Below are positions 1 through 10,930 of a stretch of 64,000 nucleotides of DNA, piece by piece. The translations under genes were made by a program, and so were the position numbers. Within the stretch, counting starts at the first letter, position 1, and each line of letters begins with the position of its first letter. A model generated the notes under the pieces. That model ran no database searches, was not told the origin of the DNA, and saw nothing but the letters and a program-made list of their open reading frames with translations. The DNA lies in NCBI GenBank assembly GCA_963978545.1, contig OZ021727.1:49265385-49329384 (forward strand), written 5' to 3'. The DNA is from Linyphia triangularis. Taxonomy: Eukaryota; Arthropoda; Arachnida; Araneae; Linyphiidae.

Positions 1-891
1 CAGATAAAAAAATTCTTAATAGTTTTTACATTAATTCTATTAGAATCTTCAATGTCTTAAAACTCATAGTTTTTACGTTATTTAAATGAAATCAACAGTA
101 CTTCCTACACACCCTAAGCAGTAACAAAATCCAAACTCAAAATTCCTGTCTTTTAACAAAATAAATTTCCTAAATTTTGATCCATTAAATGAAAAAATGG
201 TTCACAAAACCCCCAAAGAAAAAAAAACCATCAAAGTTTTTCTATGTCAAGAACCCCCAGCCAAAATGTTTATCTCGCAACCTATCCATTTCTATAGCGG
301 CCGAAAACAAATTTCGCCCCCACGTATAATTAAAACTTATTCTCCGATATCCTCTCTCTCTCCGACATCCAACATTTCTTTCACCGCGCACGGTCTACAA
401 AATAAATCCCCCTTTTTGCCTCGACAAAACAAACAAAACAACAACAAAAAAGAAACCCACTCGCCTCCGAAACGAGAAGGAGAAAAAAAAAATCACCCAC
501 CTCGGATCTCGTTTCAATACTCCGACCCCTTTTGCAAACCAACAGAGCGGCCTAGAAGTGACGCCCCCCCTTGCCAAAACCAGTTGGGGCGACTCTTCAG
601 GGTCAAAGGTGTATCCGTTAGTGATATGTTAGCCCAGGAAACGCCAACTTTATCTACAGCACATGTTTAGTCGGAGATAACGACAGAGATTCACAGGACC
701 CTTAAAAACCAAATAAAGCACTAAATATCCGAAACTGGACAACCCCTATGGATTTGACTTCAAGCCCAGTGTCCCACAAGTATCAAGTTAACCCTTATTT
801 CACTATGTTTGTTTACAAACGAACTTTCCTGCTAGCTTTCACTCTCTCCCTTCTCACACCTGATTATCGGCAAACGTTCTTGTTTACAACG
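1..891. other. Non-coding flank 3' of the minus-strand integrase fragment
   Basis: This is A+T-rich sequence with a C-rich, pyrimidine-biased patch at about 350-560. It lies downstream of the minus-strand integrase and may hold the 3' untranslated region or LTR of that element. I found no second copy of it in the window that would prove an LTR. The open frames here are compositional and match no family I recognise. Confidence 0.4.
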
Positions 892-1824
892 CTACTTCCT
901 GTGTCTCAAATTGTAATAAATGGATGGGCGTGTTGTCCCAGCAAGCGGTGTATAGTTGTCCTGAAGCTTAGATAATCTATGATCAGCTAGTTTGAGCCGG
1001 CTTATATGCACTGTACGCTCTTGAAATGGATCAACGTCTAATTTAATATTAAGTAAATTTGGTGATCTCTCAGAAATAACAGTATAGGGACCCAAGAATC
1101 GCTTTTGAAATCTCCCAGGATTCTTAAAAAATACCTTATCACCCAATTTAATCTGTCTCTTGACAGATTTAAATTTAGCATAATTTTGCTGAATAATCTG
1201 TTGTTTTTCAATGTTATGATAAGCACTTTGCCTGCAGGTTTCCAAGATTTGTATCCTATTCTCAAACCAGTGTGGCAAGTTCAACCAGTCGACGTTATCT
1301 TTAACTGTTGTACAGCCCATAGCTTGAAATATAGGCTTCATTTCTCTACCGAAAAACAGTTCATTTGGTGTATATTGTAATACTGAATGCTTAACGTTAT
1401 TATACCAATTTTTATGAAGATTTATCGCAATTTTTAAGTCCATACCAGATTCTTTCAATGCCAAAATTGTATTCTTTAATTCTGCATTAATTTTTTCAGA
1501 TTTCCCATTTAGAGAGGGTGTCAGTGCGGGAATCTTAATTAATTTCACCCCCAGCTTTTCATTCAACTCTTTGAAACCGTTCGATATATAACAGCCTCCA
1601 TTATCGCTAATGATCTGTTTAGGAGTGCCATAACTACATATATATCTCAACAAACACTCAGTAACCTGTTTAGCACCGATGTTTCCAATGGGATACAATT
1701 CAATATGACGTGAAAAATTATCGATGAATGTAATCACGTAATCGCCAGATTTCAAAGGTCCCAGAATATCAGTTGAAATTACTGAACCAATTTCTGTTGG
1801 AATAGGCGCTATGCCTTGTGGCAA
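892..1824 (-). CDS. Ty3/gypsy integrase, 3' part of pol (partial)
   Basis: This is a 310-residue open frame covering the catalytic core and C-terminal part of a retrotransposon integrase, the enzyme that joins element cDNA to host DNA. The DDE residues are visible: Asp in STDILGPL (about residue 19), Asp in ISDNGG, and Glu in NGKSEKIN. A GPY-type module follows (GRFQKRFLGPYTV), and the frame ends YYNLRHRK at a TAG. Reading upstream on the minus strand, coding similarity continues only to about 1856 and then hits a stop. The HHCC zinc domain, RNase H and reverse transcriptase are missing, so this is a 5'-truncated copy. Core and tail resemble the integrase of the element at 51-60 kb more than that of the adjacent element at 2.7-7.5 kb. 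The start codon is simply the first Met in frame. It may be a dead fragment; domestication cannot be excluded because the frame is intact. Confidence 0.85.
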   Translation of the reverse strand: MPQGIAPIPTEIGSVISTDILGPLKSGDYVITFIDNFSRHIELYPIGNIGAKQVTECLLRYICSYGTPKQIISDNGGCYISNGFKELNEKLGVKLIKIPALTPSLNGKSEKINAELKNTILALKESGMDLKIAINLHKNWYNNVKHSVLQYTPNELFFGREMKPIFQAMGCTTVKDNVDWLNLPHWFENRIQILETCRQSAYHNIEKQQIIQQNYAKFKSVKRQIKLGDKVFFKNPGRFQKRFLGPYTVISERSPNLLNIKLDVDPFQERTVHISRLKLADHRLSKLQDNYTPLAGTTRPSIYYNLRHRK

Positions 1825-1856
1825 AACTTTCTGATATGCGCACTCGATTTTTTTTT

Positions 1857-2739
1857 TACTCTAACCATTTTTATTGACCTTACCAAAAACCCTCGATGAT
1901 TTCCCTTTGAGTAATTGTGAACCACAATTCATTTTACGTTTCCACATTAATAGCGTATCTGAACAAACCGTAGATAGAAGACTGGATCAAGGCACCATAA
2001 ATAATGTCGTGATCTTTAGTGTGATTTGGTAAAAGGCGTTGGACCGTAAGATGTTAGAGTATTAAATTAACAACATCAGATAAACCAAATTTAAAATACT
2101 TCCTAATTTTAAATTTCAAACCAAAATAACCAGGCCGGCATAATCAATCTACTAGTTTATTCAATATACACTATAAACGCACAGATTAAATTCCTCAAAT
2201 GACAGTAACACAAGTTTACTGTCATGCATCCAAGTATTAAAATTAAAATGAAATAAAAGGTAAAAATTCTCCAAATAGGTAAATATTCAATAAATACTAA
2301 AATATGCAATTAAATTCAGGCATTGTTATAGTTACTTAAATCGAAGCAGGCCGAGAATAGAGGAAGAAAGGTAATTAACTCACATGGAATTTCAGGGGTA
2401 AGCGATCGGCAGTGGGTCATCTTCTCTCTCTCTTAAGAACCCTTCTCCGCTCCAAAACCACAGTCTTCACTCCTACACACCGGAAAAACGTCTCCACGTT
2501 TCCCTCGATCTCAACTTTCTCCAGACCTTTCCTGACCCCCGTCACATCTTTTAATTGGTTGACTAACACAGCTTTACTTGGGGGGATGTGTAATAGTTGC
2601 TGTTGTTTAACCCCCATGCAAATCGTAGGAAATGTCAGATTACATCATGACACACATAATCGTTTACAACACAAAGATATTACTTTTGGAGCATGAAAAT
2701 GAAATATTCAGTTGTCATTTTCACCATGTAGTTAGCTTG
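1857..2739. other. A+T-rich spacer between two retroelements
   Basis: No gene is recognised. The segment separates the truncated integrase from the 5' LTR of element A. A pyrimidine-rich, more G+C-rich patch lies at about 2410-2600, but neither strand matches a family I know. Confidence 0.4.
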
Positions 2740-3064
2740 TGGTGTACGAAGTTAATAAAATCACACGCATCAAAGTTTATTTCTTGCTCCTGGATGGAAG
2801 CTACGCATTGCCAGGACAACGTAACTTTGTTTTGACTTTATTTTCCATCTTGTCGTGTTTTATGAATTTATATAGCTATAAAACAATGAACGTATATATC
2901 TTTTCCTTATAGGAGCTGTGTAACAGAGGTTAATTATGCTTGTAACTATATTTTGCTTGTAAAAAACTGTAAACATTAAATGTTATCATGTCGTCTATTG
3001 TCTTGAGTTTACTCATCCTGAACCGCATATTGTATGAAGCTCTGTACATACGCTTCCCCTAACA
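2740..3064 (+). repeat. 5' LTR of element A
   Basis: This 325-bp direct repeat matches 7170-7500 with about 20 differences. It starts TGGTG and ends CTAACA. The sequence just after it, from about 3066 (CTGGTGAACTGCGG), contains a TGG and is the expected place for the tRNA primer site. I could not assign the tRNA. Confidence 0.9.
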
Positions 3065-3158
3065 ACTGGTGAACTGCGGACGTAGATTTTGTTTGGATGA
3101 CAGAAGATCTGTGCATTTAAATATAAATATTATTATCCGATTTAACTTTATATTAAAC

Positions 3159-3992
3159 ATGAATGAGAGCGCAGATGATAATTTAAATTCATCAAGTCAA
3201 GATAATGTAAATTTAGAAGTAAACAGAGTGGCGATAAAGCCGCCAAATATTTGGCGACATAAGCCTAAGCTATGGTTTTTACAACTTGAAGCACAGTTTT
3301 CTAATAGAAATATTACTCGTGATGTAACTAAATATAACATTGTCATTGCGTCATTGGATGAAAATGTTTTAGATGTTGTCGAGGATATTTTATCAAATCC
3401 GCCAGCGGATGGGAAATACGATACTTTAAATAATGCATTGTTGAATCGATTAACAGATGCTGAAGAATCCAGGTTAAAAAAGGTATTGACCGAACTTAAT
3501 CTGGGAGATAAACGCCCATCTGACTTGTTACGACAAATGAAAGGTTTGGCTGAAACTTCCACTTCTAAGGAATTGTTAAAAACACTTTGGCTACAGAGGT
3601 TACCACAGCTAGTTCAAGCCATATTGTCAATAAGCTCCGATTCTTTAGATATCATTGCGGAGATGGCAGATAAAATTATCGGAATATTTAGCTCATCATA
3701 ATTATGTACAGTGAGTAAAGTACCCAGTAAAGCTTCTGAACCGAATAATACAAATAACGAAAAATTAGTTCTTTGGAAATTAGCATTGCAGAATTAACTA
3801 GGAAATTTGATACCTTCGTGACAAGGGGTAGATCTCCAAATAAATCTGAAAATGCTCGAAATCGCAGCCGTTCGTGATCCAAACCTGCTCGTTATAAGCT
3901 ATGTTGGTACCATTATAAATTTGAAAGCAATTCACGTCACTGTGTAAAGCCATGCGAATTTGAAGAACCAGCAAGTACTTCGAGAAACTAAC
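3159..3992 (+). pseudogene. Element A gag (frameshifted)
   Basis: This encodes the structural Gag protein of a Ty3/gypsy element. The likely start is the ATG at 3159 (MNESADDN), because the 30 in-frame codons before it look like leader sequence. The first 181 codons (to 3701) carry the capsid-like region with the IWRHKPKLWFLQLEAQF motif typical of arthropod gypsy Gag proteins of the DUF7041 type. After the stop at 3699-3701, Gag-like sequence resumes in another frame from about 3785. It includes a basic stretch with an internal TGA and a Cys/His knuckle (CWYH at 3902-3913, then HC and C). It breaks again near 3990 before the protease. At least two indels and one nonsense codon are therefore present. 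The family name rests on recognition of the motif, not on a search. Confidence 0.8.
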
Positions 3993-3993
3993 G

Positions 3994-4716
3994 GGCCGGT
4001 CGATTGAAGAGGCCAACGATTACGGCCGAATAAACTGTCACCTCTTTCTTTTTGACAAGTCTAGCAAAGGGCACTATCTTGTCGACACCGGGGCTGATGT
4101 GTCCGTAATTCCACCGCCAAAACCAAATAAGTTGTCACCATCCGATTTTAAACTTTATGCTGCAAATTCAAGTTATCAGTTTGGCAATCAACAAGGTAAT
4201 CAACTTATCAGTTTGGATTTAGGCTTGAGAAGACGTTTCAAATGGAATTTCATCATAGCAGATGTCTCAAAGCCAATAATTGGCGCAGATTTTCTTAAGG
4301 CACATGGACTTTTGGTCGATATTAAAGAAAAGCTTTTGATTGATCCTTTAACGTCATTATCAGTTCCGACTAAAATAATTAAAGGACCATCTTCATTTTT
4401 AACACCCCTCGATTGTAGTCATTTTAAGCCAGCTATAAATTCTCTTCTGCAAGAATACAAAAACTTATCTTCAGAAAATATAGAACGAGATAAATTTAGC
4501 GTCAGCCATAATGTCACCCATGCTATTGTTACAAAAGGGTCACCCGTGGCTTCTAAAATGTGTAGATTAGCTCCAGATAAATTAAAAATCGCCAAGGTAG
4601 AATTTGACTACATGCTTGAGCGGGGCATATGCCGACCATCAAGCAGCTCGTGGTCTAGTCCATTGCATCTGGTCAAGAAAAAGGATGGAGGCCATGCTGG
4701 GATTATCGTGCTTTAA
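3994..4716 (+). pseudogene. Element A protease and start of reverse transcriptase
   Basis: This is a retroviral-type aspartic protease followed by the N-terminal part of the reverse transcriptase. The catalytic motif DTGA lies at 4084-4095 in the context LVDTGADVSVIPP. The flap-to-helix region IIGADFLKAHGLL follows at about 4276. The finger region of the reverse transcriptase begins near residues KGSPVASKMCRLAPDK. The frame reads KKDGG and then shifts at about 4688, so it ends prematurely at 4716 while reverse-transcriptase similarity continues in another frame. Upstream, a frameshift near 3990 separates it from gag. Confidence 0.85.
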
Positions 4717-5339
4717 ACACAGCTACACTACCAGATAAGTATCCTATACCCCACCTGCATGATTTTACGCACCAATTAGAAGGCTGTACTGTATATACCA
4801 CACTAGATCTTCATCGTGCCTATCACCAAATTCCCATGGAATCATCAGATATAGAAAAAACGGCTATTTTTACACCGTTCGGACTGTTCGAATTTTCCTT
4901 GATGATTTTTGAACTTCGGAACGCGGCGCAGACATTTCAGCGATTCATGCATGCCGTTCTACGTGGCCTGGAATTCTTCTTCGTCTATCTGGATGACATA
5001 TTAATTGCATCTCGCACTAAAGAGGAGCATTTACGTCATCTCAGAACAGTTTTTGAAAGATTACAGCAATTCGCATTAAATCTCAGAAAATGCAATTTTG
5101 CTCAGACTGAGGTAAATTTTACTGGCCACATTATGTCGCTAAAAGGAATTCGCCCAACTAAAGAAAAAATCAAAGTCATAGAAGATTTCAATAAACCCAA
5201 AACAGTAAGACAACTTAGAAGATTTTTGGGAATTATAAATTTATATCGAAGGTTTATACCTCTAGCGGCTCAGCACCAAACAAGCTTATACGATTATTTA
5301 AAAAAAAGCAAAAAGAATGATACTCGAATTATTGAGTAG
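4688..5339 (+). pseudogene. Element A reverse transcriptase palm, thumb and connection
   Basis: This RNA-directed DNA polymerase copies the element's RNA. The first catalytic Asp lies in [11 protein letters not shown] (about 4803) and the YLDD box at 4986-4997. The thumb and connection follow, with the conserved [19 protein letters not shown] block. The frame is entered by the indel near 4688 and ends at a TAG at 5337-5339 that lies in the middle of conserved sequence. The same frame continues straight into RNase H, so this is a nonsense change rather than a natural end. Confidence 0.88.
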
Positions 5340-5831
5340 ACAGACGAAGCCTCAAATGCCTTTACCATCTCTAAAGAATTATTGAAATCTGCTGCAATTT
5401 TAGCTCACCCAGTGTCATCAGCTAAACTTGCTCTTATGGTAGATGCTTTGGATATAGCAGTAGGCGGAGTGGTGCAACAACTTGTGTATAATGATTGGCA
5501 GGCATTTGGTTACTTTTCTGTTAAACGGACACTGCATACACAAAATAATTATAGTACTTATGATCGGGAGCTGTTACCTGCATATTCGTCTATCAAGCAT
5601 TTCCGGTATTTGCTAGAGGGTCTTCAATTTACGTTATTCACTGATCATAAACCGCTGGTGTATGCATTCCAACAAAAATTAGAGAAAGCATCTCCTCTCC
5701 AACAAAGGCATTTGGAGTATATTAGTCAATTCACTCTAGAAATTCAGCACATTTCAGGAAAAGACAACATCGTTGCTGATGCCCTATTAAGACTGGAGGA
5801 GATAAGAATTTCCCCTCAAATCGATTTTTAA
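5340..5831 (+). pseudogene. Element A RNase H domain
   Basis: This domain removes RNA from the RNA-DNA hybrid during reverse transcription. It continues in the same frame as the reverse transcriptase after the TAG at 5337. Three acidic catalytic positions are visible: Asp in MVDALD, Glu in YDREL and Asp in FTDHKPL. The C-terminal HISGKDNIVADAL motif is typical of Ty3/gypsy RNase H. A TAA at 5829-5831 interrupts the frame, which then continues open into the integrase linker. Confidence 0.88.
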
Positions 5832-6641
5832 TCTTTAGCCGAAGCTCAAGAAAGTGATGATGAGTTAAAAGAACTGCTGGCATCTCAAAACTCTTCATTA
5901 AAAGTTGAACTAATTTCAATTTTCGGCTGTAATCGTTCATTATATTGAGATACTTCAACAAAATTTAAAATACCAATTATTCCAGTTACCTTTAGGAAAG
6001 CAGTGTTCCAAAGTGTTCACAATCTCTCACATCCTGGAATTAAAGCAACTGTTCGATTGGCTACATCAAAATTCATTTGGCCATCAATCAACAAAGACAT
6101 TCGCGATTGGACTAAAAGTTGTTTGAAATGTCAGAAATCTAATTTTTCTAGACATGTTCATTTTCCATTGCAAGAATATCCTACCGTTAGTCAACGATTT
6201 GAAGAAATCAGTCTAGACCTGGTTGGTCCCTTGTCGTCATCGGAAGGATATCGATATTGCCTTACAATAATTGATCGCTACACGCGGTGGGCAGAAGCTA
6301 TTCCTTTACCTGATATTCGAGTAGAGACAGTTTCTGACGCTTTGTTGAAGAATTGGATCGCTCGATACGGTATTCCGCTCGTAATTACAACTGATCAGGG
6401 TGCCCAATTTGAGTCTCAATTGTTTCAGGAACTTTCAAAATTTCTTGGTTTTAAAAGGAATAGAAGTACCGCATATCATTTGCAAACCAACGGATGTATT
6501 GGACGTTGGCATAGTACTTTGAAAGCCAGTATAATGTATCACGAAAATCCAAGTTGGGCAAAGTCATTTCCGATTATTCTACTTGGTTTACGCACGACAT
6601 TGCGTGAGGATTGTCAAGCCACCCCAGAAGAACTCTTGTAA
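5832..6641 (+). pseudogene. Element A integrase, catalytic Glu lost
   Basis: This integrase is in the same frame as RNase H. After a TGA at 5946-5948 it shows the HHCC zinc domain (HNLSHPG, then CLKCQ) and the catalytic core with Asp in SLDLVGPL and Asp in TTDQGAQF. At the position of the third catalytic residue the codon at 6501-6503 is GGA (Gly), in the context CIGRWHSTLK, where the family has Glu. The core would therefore be inactive even without the stops. The frame ends at a TAA (6639-6641) inside recognisable integrase sequence. Confidence 0.88.
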
Positions 6642-7156
6642 GGTGAAAATATAAAATTACCATGTGATTTTTTCCAGAATTCAAATACTGAAGCACAGTT
6701 AAATTGATCAAGAATTTAAAAAGCACCATGGAAAAATTAAAACCCATTCCATTCCAACATCATCACTCAAAGCAGAAACCATTTGTATTCAAGGATTTAA
6801 AAACTTGCTCACACGTATTTGTCCGTACTGACAGTATTCGACACAGTTTGCAACAACCATATCATGGACCATATAAAGTGTTAAGGCGAACCGACAAAAT
6901 TTTCACTATTCGAATGAAACAAAAAGAAGTTAACGTATCCATAGATATAATTAAACCCTATTTTTCGGACAATTCTACAGAACCTGAAAGGACTTACGAA
7001 GCACCTGCACTTGGGGAAAAGAATTCCGGAACTGTTTCATCGTCTACAAGTTCTGAAATAGCAACAGAGAAAGCCAAGAGAAACAAAAGAGTGAAGTTTG
7101 ACATCCCGCCACAAGTGACTAGATCTGGACGCACAATACGCATTCCAGCTCACTAG
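6642..7156 (+). pseudogene. Element A integrase C-terminal region
   Basis: After the TAA at 6639 and a frameshift near 6700, a 150-codon frame (6704-7156) carries the end of pol. It has FVRTDSIRHSLQQPYHGPYKVLRR, which contains the GPY module, and a basic, Ser/Thr-rich tail ending VTRSGRTIRIPAH. The tail lies immediately upstream of the 3' LTR. It is recognisable as the usual C-terminus of this gypsy lineage and helps to place the 3' end of the element. Confidence 0.8.
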
Positions 7157-7169
7157 CGGAGGAGTACTA
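7155..7169 (+). promoter_or_regulatory. Polypurine tract of element A (probable)
   Basis: The purine-rich stretch AGCGGAGGAG lies just before the 3' LTR start (TGGTGC at 7170). That is where plus-strand DNA synthesis is primed in LTR elements. It is short and interrupted, so the call is moderate. Confidence 0.5.
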
Positions 7170-7500
7170 TGGTGCACGAGGTTAATAAAATCACACGCAC
7201 CAACGTTTATTTCTTGCTCCTGGATGGAAGCTACGCTTTGCCAGGACAACGTAACTTTGTTTTGACTTTATTTTCAATCTTGTCGTGTTCTATGAATTTA
7301 TATAGCTATAAGACAATGAACGTATATATCTTTTCCTCATAAGAGCTGTGTTTTACAACAAAGGTTAATTATGCCTGTAACTATATTTTGCTTGTAAAAA
7401 AACTGTAAATATTAAATGTTATTGTGTCGTCGATTGTCTTGAGTTTACTCATCCTGAACCGCATATTGTAAGAATCTCTGTATATACGCTTCCCCTAACA
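7170..7500 (+). repeat. 3' LTR of element A
   Basis: This is a direct repeat of 2740-3064, running from TGGTGC to CTAACA. The 6-bp length difference comes mainly from a small insertion near the middle (TTTTACAACA against TAACAG). Confidence 0.9.
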
Positions 7501-8748
7501 AACTAACTGAAGGTCAAGAAGTGATACCACTTCCAACTTATAAAACCTTCCCCATTCTTAGAAAAAGGCATTGGGTCAAATATTCCTAGTTCCCCCTTCT
7601 AATAAAAAAACCCTTCTCTTTCGCCTAAAAACTAGGGGTGTGGAATATTGCACAACTTTCAATTACACAACTTTCAATTACACTATATAATATTGGTTAT
7701 TACAGTAAAATTTGACATTATGTTACTTATAATTTTTTCTTATTTCCCCCCATTTGAATAAGAATGGCCAGTAGTTTGGTAGATATATATATATAGACAT
7801 CTAGGTGCATGCTAGTGCACCCGCCAAGTTCACTGCCAGGCATATTTTACCCGAAGCCACTCAGCAGTATTTTGACCTCTCATATCTGCTTATTACAGAA
7901 TGCCTTAGAGCTGAATTTTTTTTACAGGTAGCTGTTAGCCACTTTAGTAAGATCACTAAATTTCAAGTCACCATTTATATTGGTTGTCGAGATAATCAAA
8001 TTAAAAAACGGCAGAAAACTACAGATTTCCATTATCCATCCAAAACTCACTCACTGATCATCAAATTACTAAGGTACTTCTAGCAGAGATAGAAGAATGA
8101 AATTTGGTATGTTAGTAAAGTTTAACATGTAAACAAAGAAAAAAATCTAAAAATTGAGATTTTCCCCTCCGAATCCCCTCAAGAGGCCATTGTTAGAAAT
8201 ATTTGAATCTCGATTTTAATACACTTTTATTAGGGCTAAAATTATAAAACTTAGAATACTAATAGCTCTTAGCATAAATAAATAGAGAACATTCTCGCCA
8301 CATGTCGCAAAACTTTTAAAATTAAGAAATAATAAAAAAAGTGTACTTGGCAATGTAAAACTGACCATTATATTTTATCGCCTACTAAATGATCACCAAA
8401 TGTTAATATTTTTTTCTCCTTTTTTTTTTTTTTTTTTTTTTTTTTTTGCATATCCGAATTAAATATTTATTTAAAATAATTTTATTTCATCATCCTTCAT
8501 ATTGAATGCATAACCCTTTCAATCCCAGGAAGTTTTCTTTCATGTTTAAAAATTATGAACACTGAACATTTTGAAACTAGTGATTGATGTGCAAATAAAT
8601 AATAAATTTTAAATTAGTACCTTAAAAAAAAAAAAAAAAAAAAAAAAATCCCAACAAAAATAATTTTAAACTTGGCTTTACTTTAGATCTCAATACTCTT
8701 CGCGCCCTTAATCATTGCATGAAGAACTTGATGACTTTTTACAGAGAT
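7501..8748. other. A+T-rich spacer with a TCAAT-family end and homopolymers
   Basis: There is no gene. At 7625-7690 there is a fragment of one end of the TCAAT dispersed repeat (minus orientation), with CAACTTTCAATTACAC present twice in a row. Poly(T) at about 8418-8447 and poly(A) at about 8623-8648 are present. Confidence 0.5.
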
Positions 8749-8759
8749 GTTTTTGTTTG

Positions 8760-8941
8760 TTTGGTTGGTTGTTTTCAGATTATCTGGCGCCGTCAGCAAC
8801 ACGAGGGCTATAATGCGCTGAAACATTCGTCATTAGACAAGCCAACATACATTTACAAACACCCATGCCTAATACGGGACTCGAATACGCAACCTCGCGG
8901 TCGAGAAGCTAGCACGCTAACCACTTTACCGTTTGGTCGGC
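8760..8941 (-). mobile_element. tRNA-derived SINE (family S2), full-length, minus strand
   Basis: Read on the minus strand, the head at about 8876-8941 has a tRNA-like A box (TAAAGTGGTTAGCGTGC) and B box (GGTTGCGTATTCGAGTCC), the internal promoter of RNA polymerase III. A body of about 110 bp follows, with GACGGCGCCAGATAATC, and then a tail of CCAACCAAACAAACA repeats. An 11-bp direct repeat, GTTTTTGTTTG, flanks it at 8749-8759 and 8942-8952. The left boundary is slightly ambiguous because the tail resembles the target. A 56-bp tail-end fragment of the same family occurs at 62121. Confidence 0.8.
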
Positions 8942-8952
8942 GTTTTTGTTTG

Positions 8953-9370
8953 GATTATATTGTCTGTGCTTGAGCGTGAAACGTAATAAAATCCATCGTT
9001 GATGGTCGATGCTCAAGGGCACAGAGTTCTGTGTTAAATGCATTCGTTTTTCAACTTTTCACACTTTTATCGCATTTTTATGGGAATTTCGGAGGTAGGA
9101 ATGTTTAGAACGCCTTCAGAGGCATTACCATAGTGATTTTGATCAAAATTGTCAGAGACGATTTTAGCAATTGCTGAAAAACATGATTTTTTCAATGCGC
9201 GATTTTGACGAAAACCTTAAAGGTAGATTCTTGTGCCATCACCAACCCGCACACCGAATTTGAACATCGTAGATCTATTTGTTCGGGAGCCCCACGTACA
9301 CATATATACAGACAAACATTTTTTCTACATCACTTTTTTAAAATCAGGATGTTCCAAAACATAGAGAATT

Positions 9371-9404
<34 letters not shown>

Positions 9405-9473
9405 GTTTTTTTTTTTTTTACCGAATGCTATACTTTTATTTCCTTATGTATACATATGGGTAAAAAAGTAATA
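8953..9473 (-). repeat. TCAAT-family dispersed repeat, copy 1 (minus)
   Basis: It matches, in reverse orientation, the interior of the copies at 30378 and 48696, including ATTTGAACATCGTAGATC and the region after the GCATTCGGT motif. It ends near 9470 in ATACATATGGGTAA. It contains a poly(A) run of about 30 bp at 9373-9401 and a T run at 9407-9419. No coding frame is visible. Confidence 0.65.
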
Positions 9474-10720
9474 AAATGATTTGGTGACCAAGACGAGGTT
9501 TACACGAGCTTTTAAAACAATAGTACAAATAATCACACACAAAAAATCCGAGAGTCTCATTATAGATTTTCGTGGTGACCATTTTGGATACTGTTGGAAT
9601 ACGATCGTTTATTTTTCTTACATATAAAGAATGTGTTATTTACTTTATAGTTTGTGTTAATTACCGTAAAACGTGGCGAATTGGAACACTTTTCAAATTT
9701 CAATTTAAAAATCGGGTATAAAAAATCGTTAATGAACACATTTTCTACTTTGAAAGATGGGTCTTACCTTCTTCTTTGAGGGTGAACCCAAAAATGTGTG
9801 ACTAATTTTAAACTTTGAATTACAGTGCGTTGAATAAACAATGCTACCTTTATAAAAGAAGGCTCTGCTATTCTTTTATGTGGGTATTTTACTTCAATCA
9901 AAATCTCTGAAAACAAACACATTTGACTTCTTTTGAAGATCCAATTTCAGTTGATTTAGAAAAGATCTGTTTTAGCAACCACACTTGAATTATTTGGAGA
10001 AATATAAATCCATCCTATATTTGATAAGGGGCATTTATTTGAAGAGGGGATTTTGCTACAATATACATCCCCAAATATATCCTTTTATGTACTCGAGAAT
10101 ATTTTAAAAGATTTGCTTAGTTTAGATCGATTACTTTTTTGAAAATTGTATATCACTTTTGCTATAACGGACTTCTTTTATTGTTTACGTAATGAGTTCG
10201 CAAATGGGTTATTCTGATTCTTTAGTTAAGGAAGAGATAGAAAACAATTCGCGTTTTTAAAGTTTCATTTTCCGATACTTTCGAGAATTTAGGGTTGGCG
10301 AGGGGGAGGTAGAATGGAATGCATAGGTGGTTTTTGTCTCCGAGGATATATTTTCACATTTTTTTTTAAGGAATCTTAAAAATTCAGCAAATAGTAATTG
10401 CCTAGCAGTGTTTTTTATAGTTCACTGCTATTTCTTTCGACTACGCTGAACAATTTTTGTCTTTTCTATAAAAAGGCCCCGTAACTGCTAAAATATTTAA
10501 TTTTTTTTAGAGAAAGTTGCTAAGAAGTGTTTTTATTGCTGTCTTTTTTTTTTCGGTGCTATAAACCGGATACGATAATTTGTGAAATCAATTTTTTTTT
10601 CTGATCAGTTTGAGTGAGAGTGTAAATTTTTCAGTTGCTAAGAAAGCTTTTTTTTTTTTTTTCCCAAGTGAGACTCTCTTGGGTAAATTTATATTAAATT
10701 AAATTTAAGTTTAATTTGTT
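9474..10720. other. A+T-rich spacer, nothing recognised
   Basis: Only A+T-rich sequence with many T-homopolymers is seen. I find no coding region or repeat boundary. Confidence 0.4.
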
Positions 10721-10930
10721 ACTTTCAATTACCCATATGTATATATAGGGTAATGAAAGTATAGCATTCGGTCAAAAAAAAATTCTATTTTTTTTTTTTT
10801 TTTTTTTTTTTAAAGACCCATATAAGAATTATCAGAAAAAATATCGCCAAAGTGGCCATTTTTTCTAAACGAATGATGGAAATATGAAAACGATAAATGA
10901 CAGAAATCTAAATTTAGTGTAATTGAAAGT
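10721..10930 (+). repeat. TCAAT-family repeat, short copy 2 with internal deletion
   Basis: It begins ACTTTCAATTACCCATATG at 10721 and ends GTAATTGAAAGT at 10919-10930, so it carries the 12-bp inverted motif at both ends. It is about 210 bp against 677-735 bp for the long copies: the centre is replaced by a T run, leaving both ends intact. The family sequence continues beyond the right motif (TGTGCGATGTTCCAC). Confidence 0.7.

Larger units (their letters stand above)
2740..7500 (+). mobile_element. Element A: complete but decayed Ty3/gypsy LTR retrotransposon
   Basis: Two direct repeats of 325 and 331 bp, starting TGGTG and ending in CCCCTAACA, bracket gag, protease, reverse transcriptase, RNase H and integrase in Ty3/gypsy order. 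By eye the LTRs differ at roughly 20 positions, so the insertion is not recent. No exact 4-5 bp target duplication is seen (GCTTG before, AACTA after). The coding region has several frameshifts and four in-frame stops, so it cannot make its own proteins. A single pol frame can still be followed over about 2 kb between 4688 and 6641. Confidence 0.92.

Noticed and set aside
197..670. Plus-strand 157-codon frame near the left edge
   Set aside because: Low-complexity Lys/Pro/Asn-rich composition from a C- and A-rich patch, without domain or neighbour support.
2740..3064. A target-site duplication for element A
   Set aside because: Bases on the two sides (GCTTG and AACTA) do not match for any reasonable choice of LTR end.
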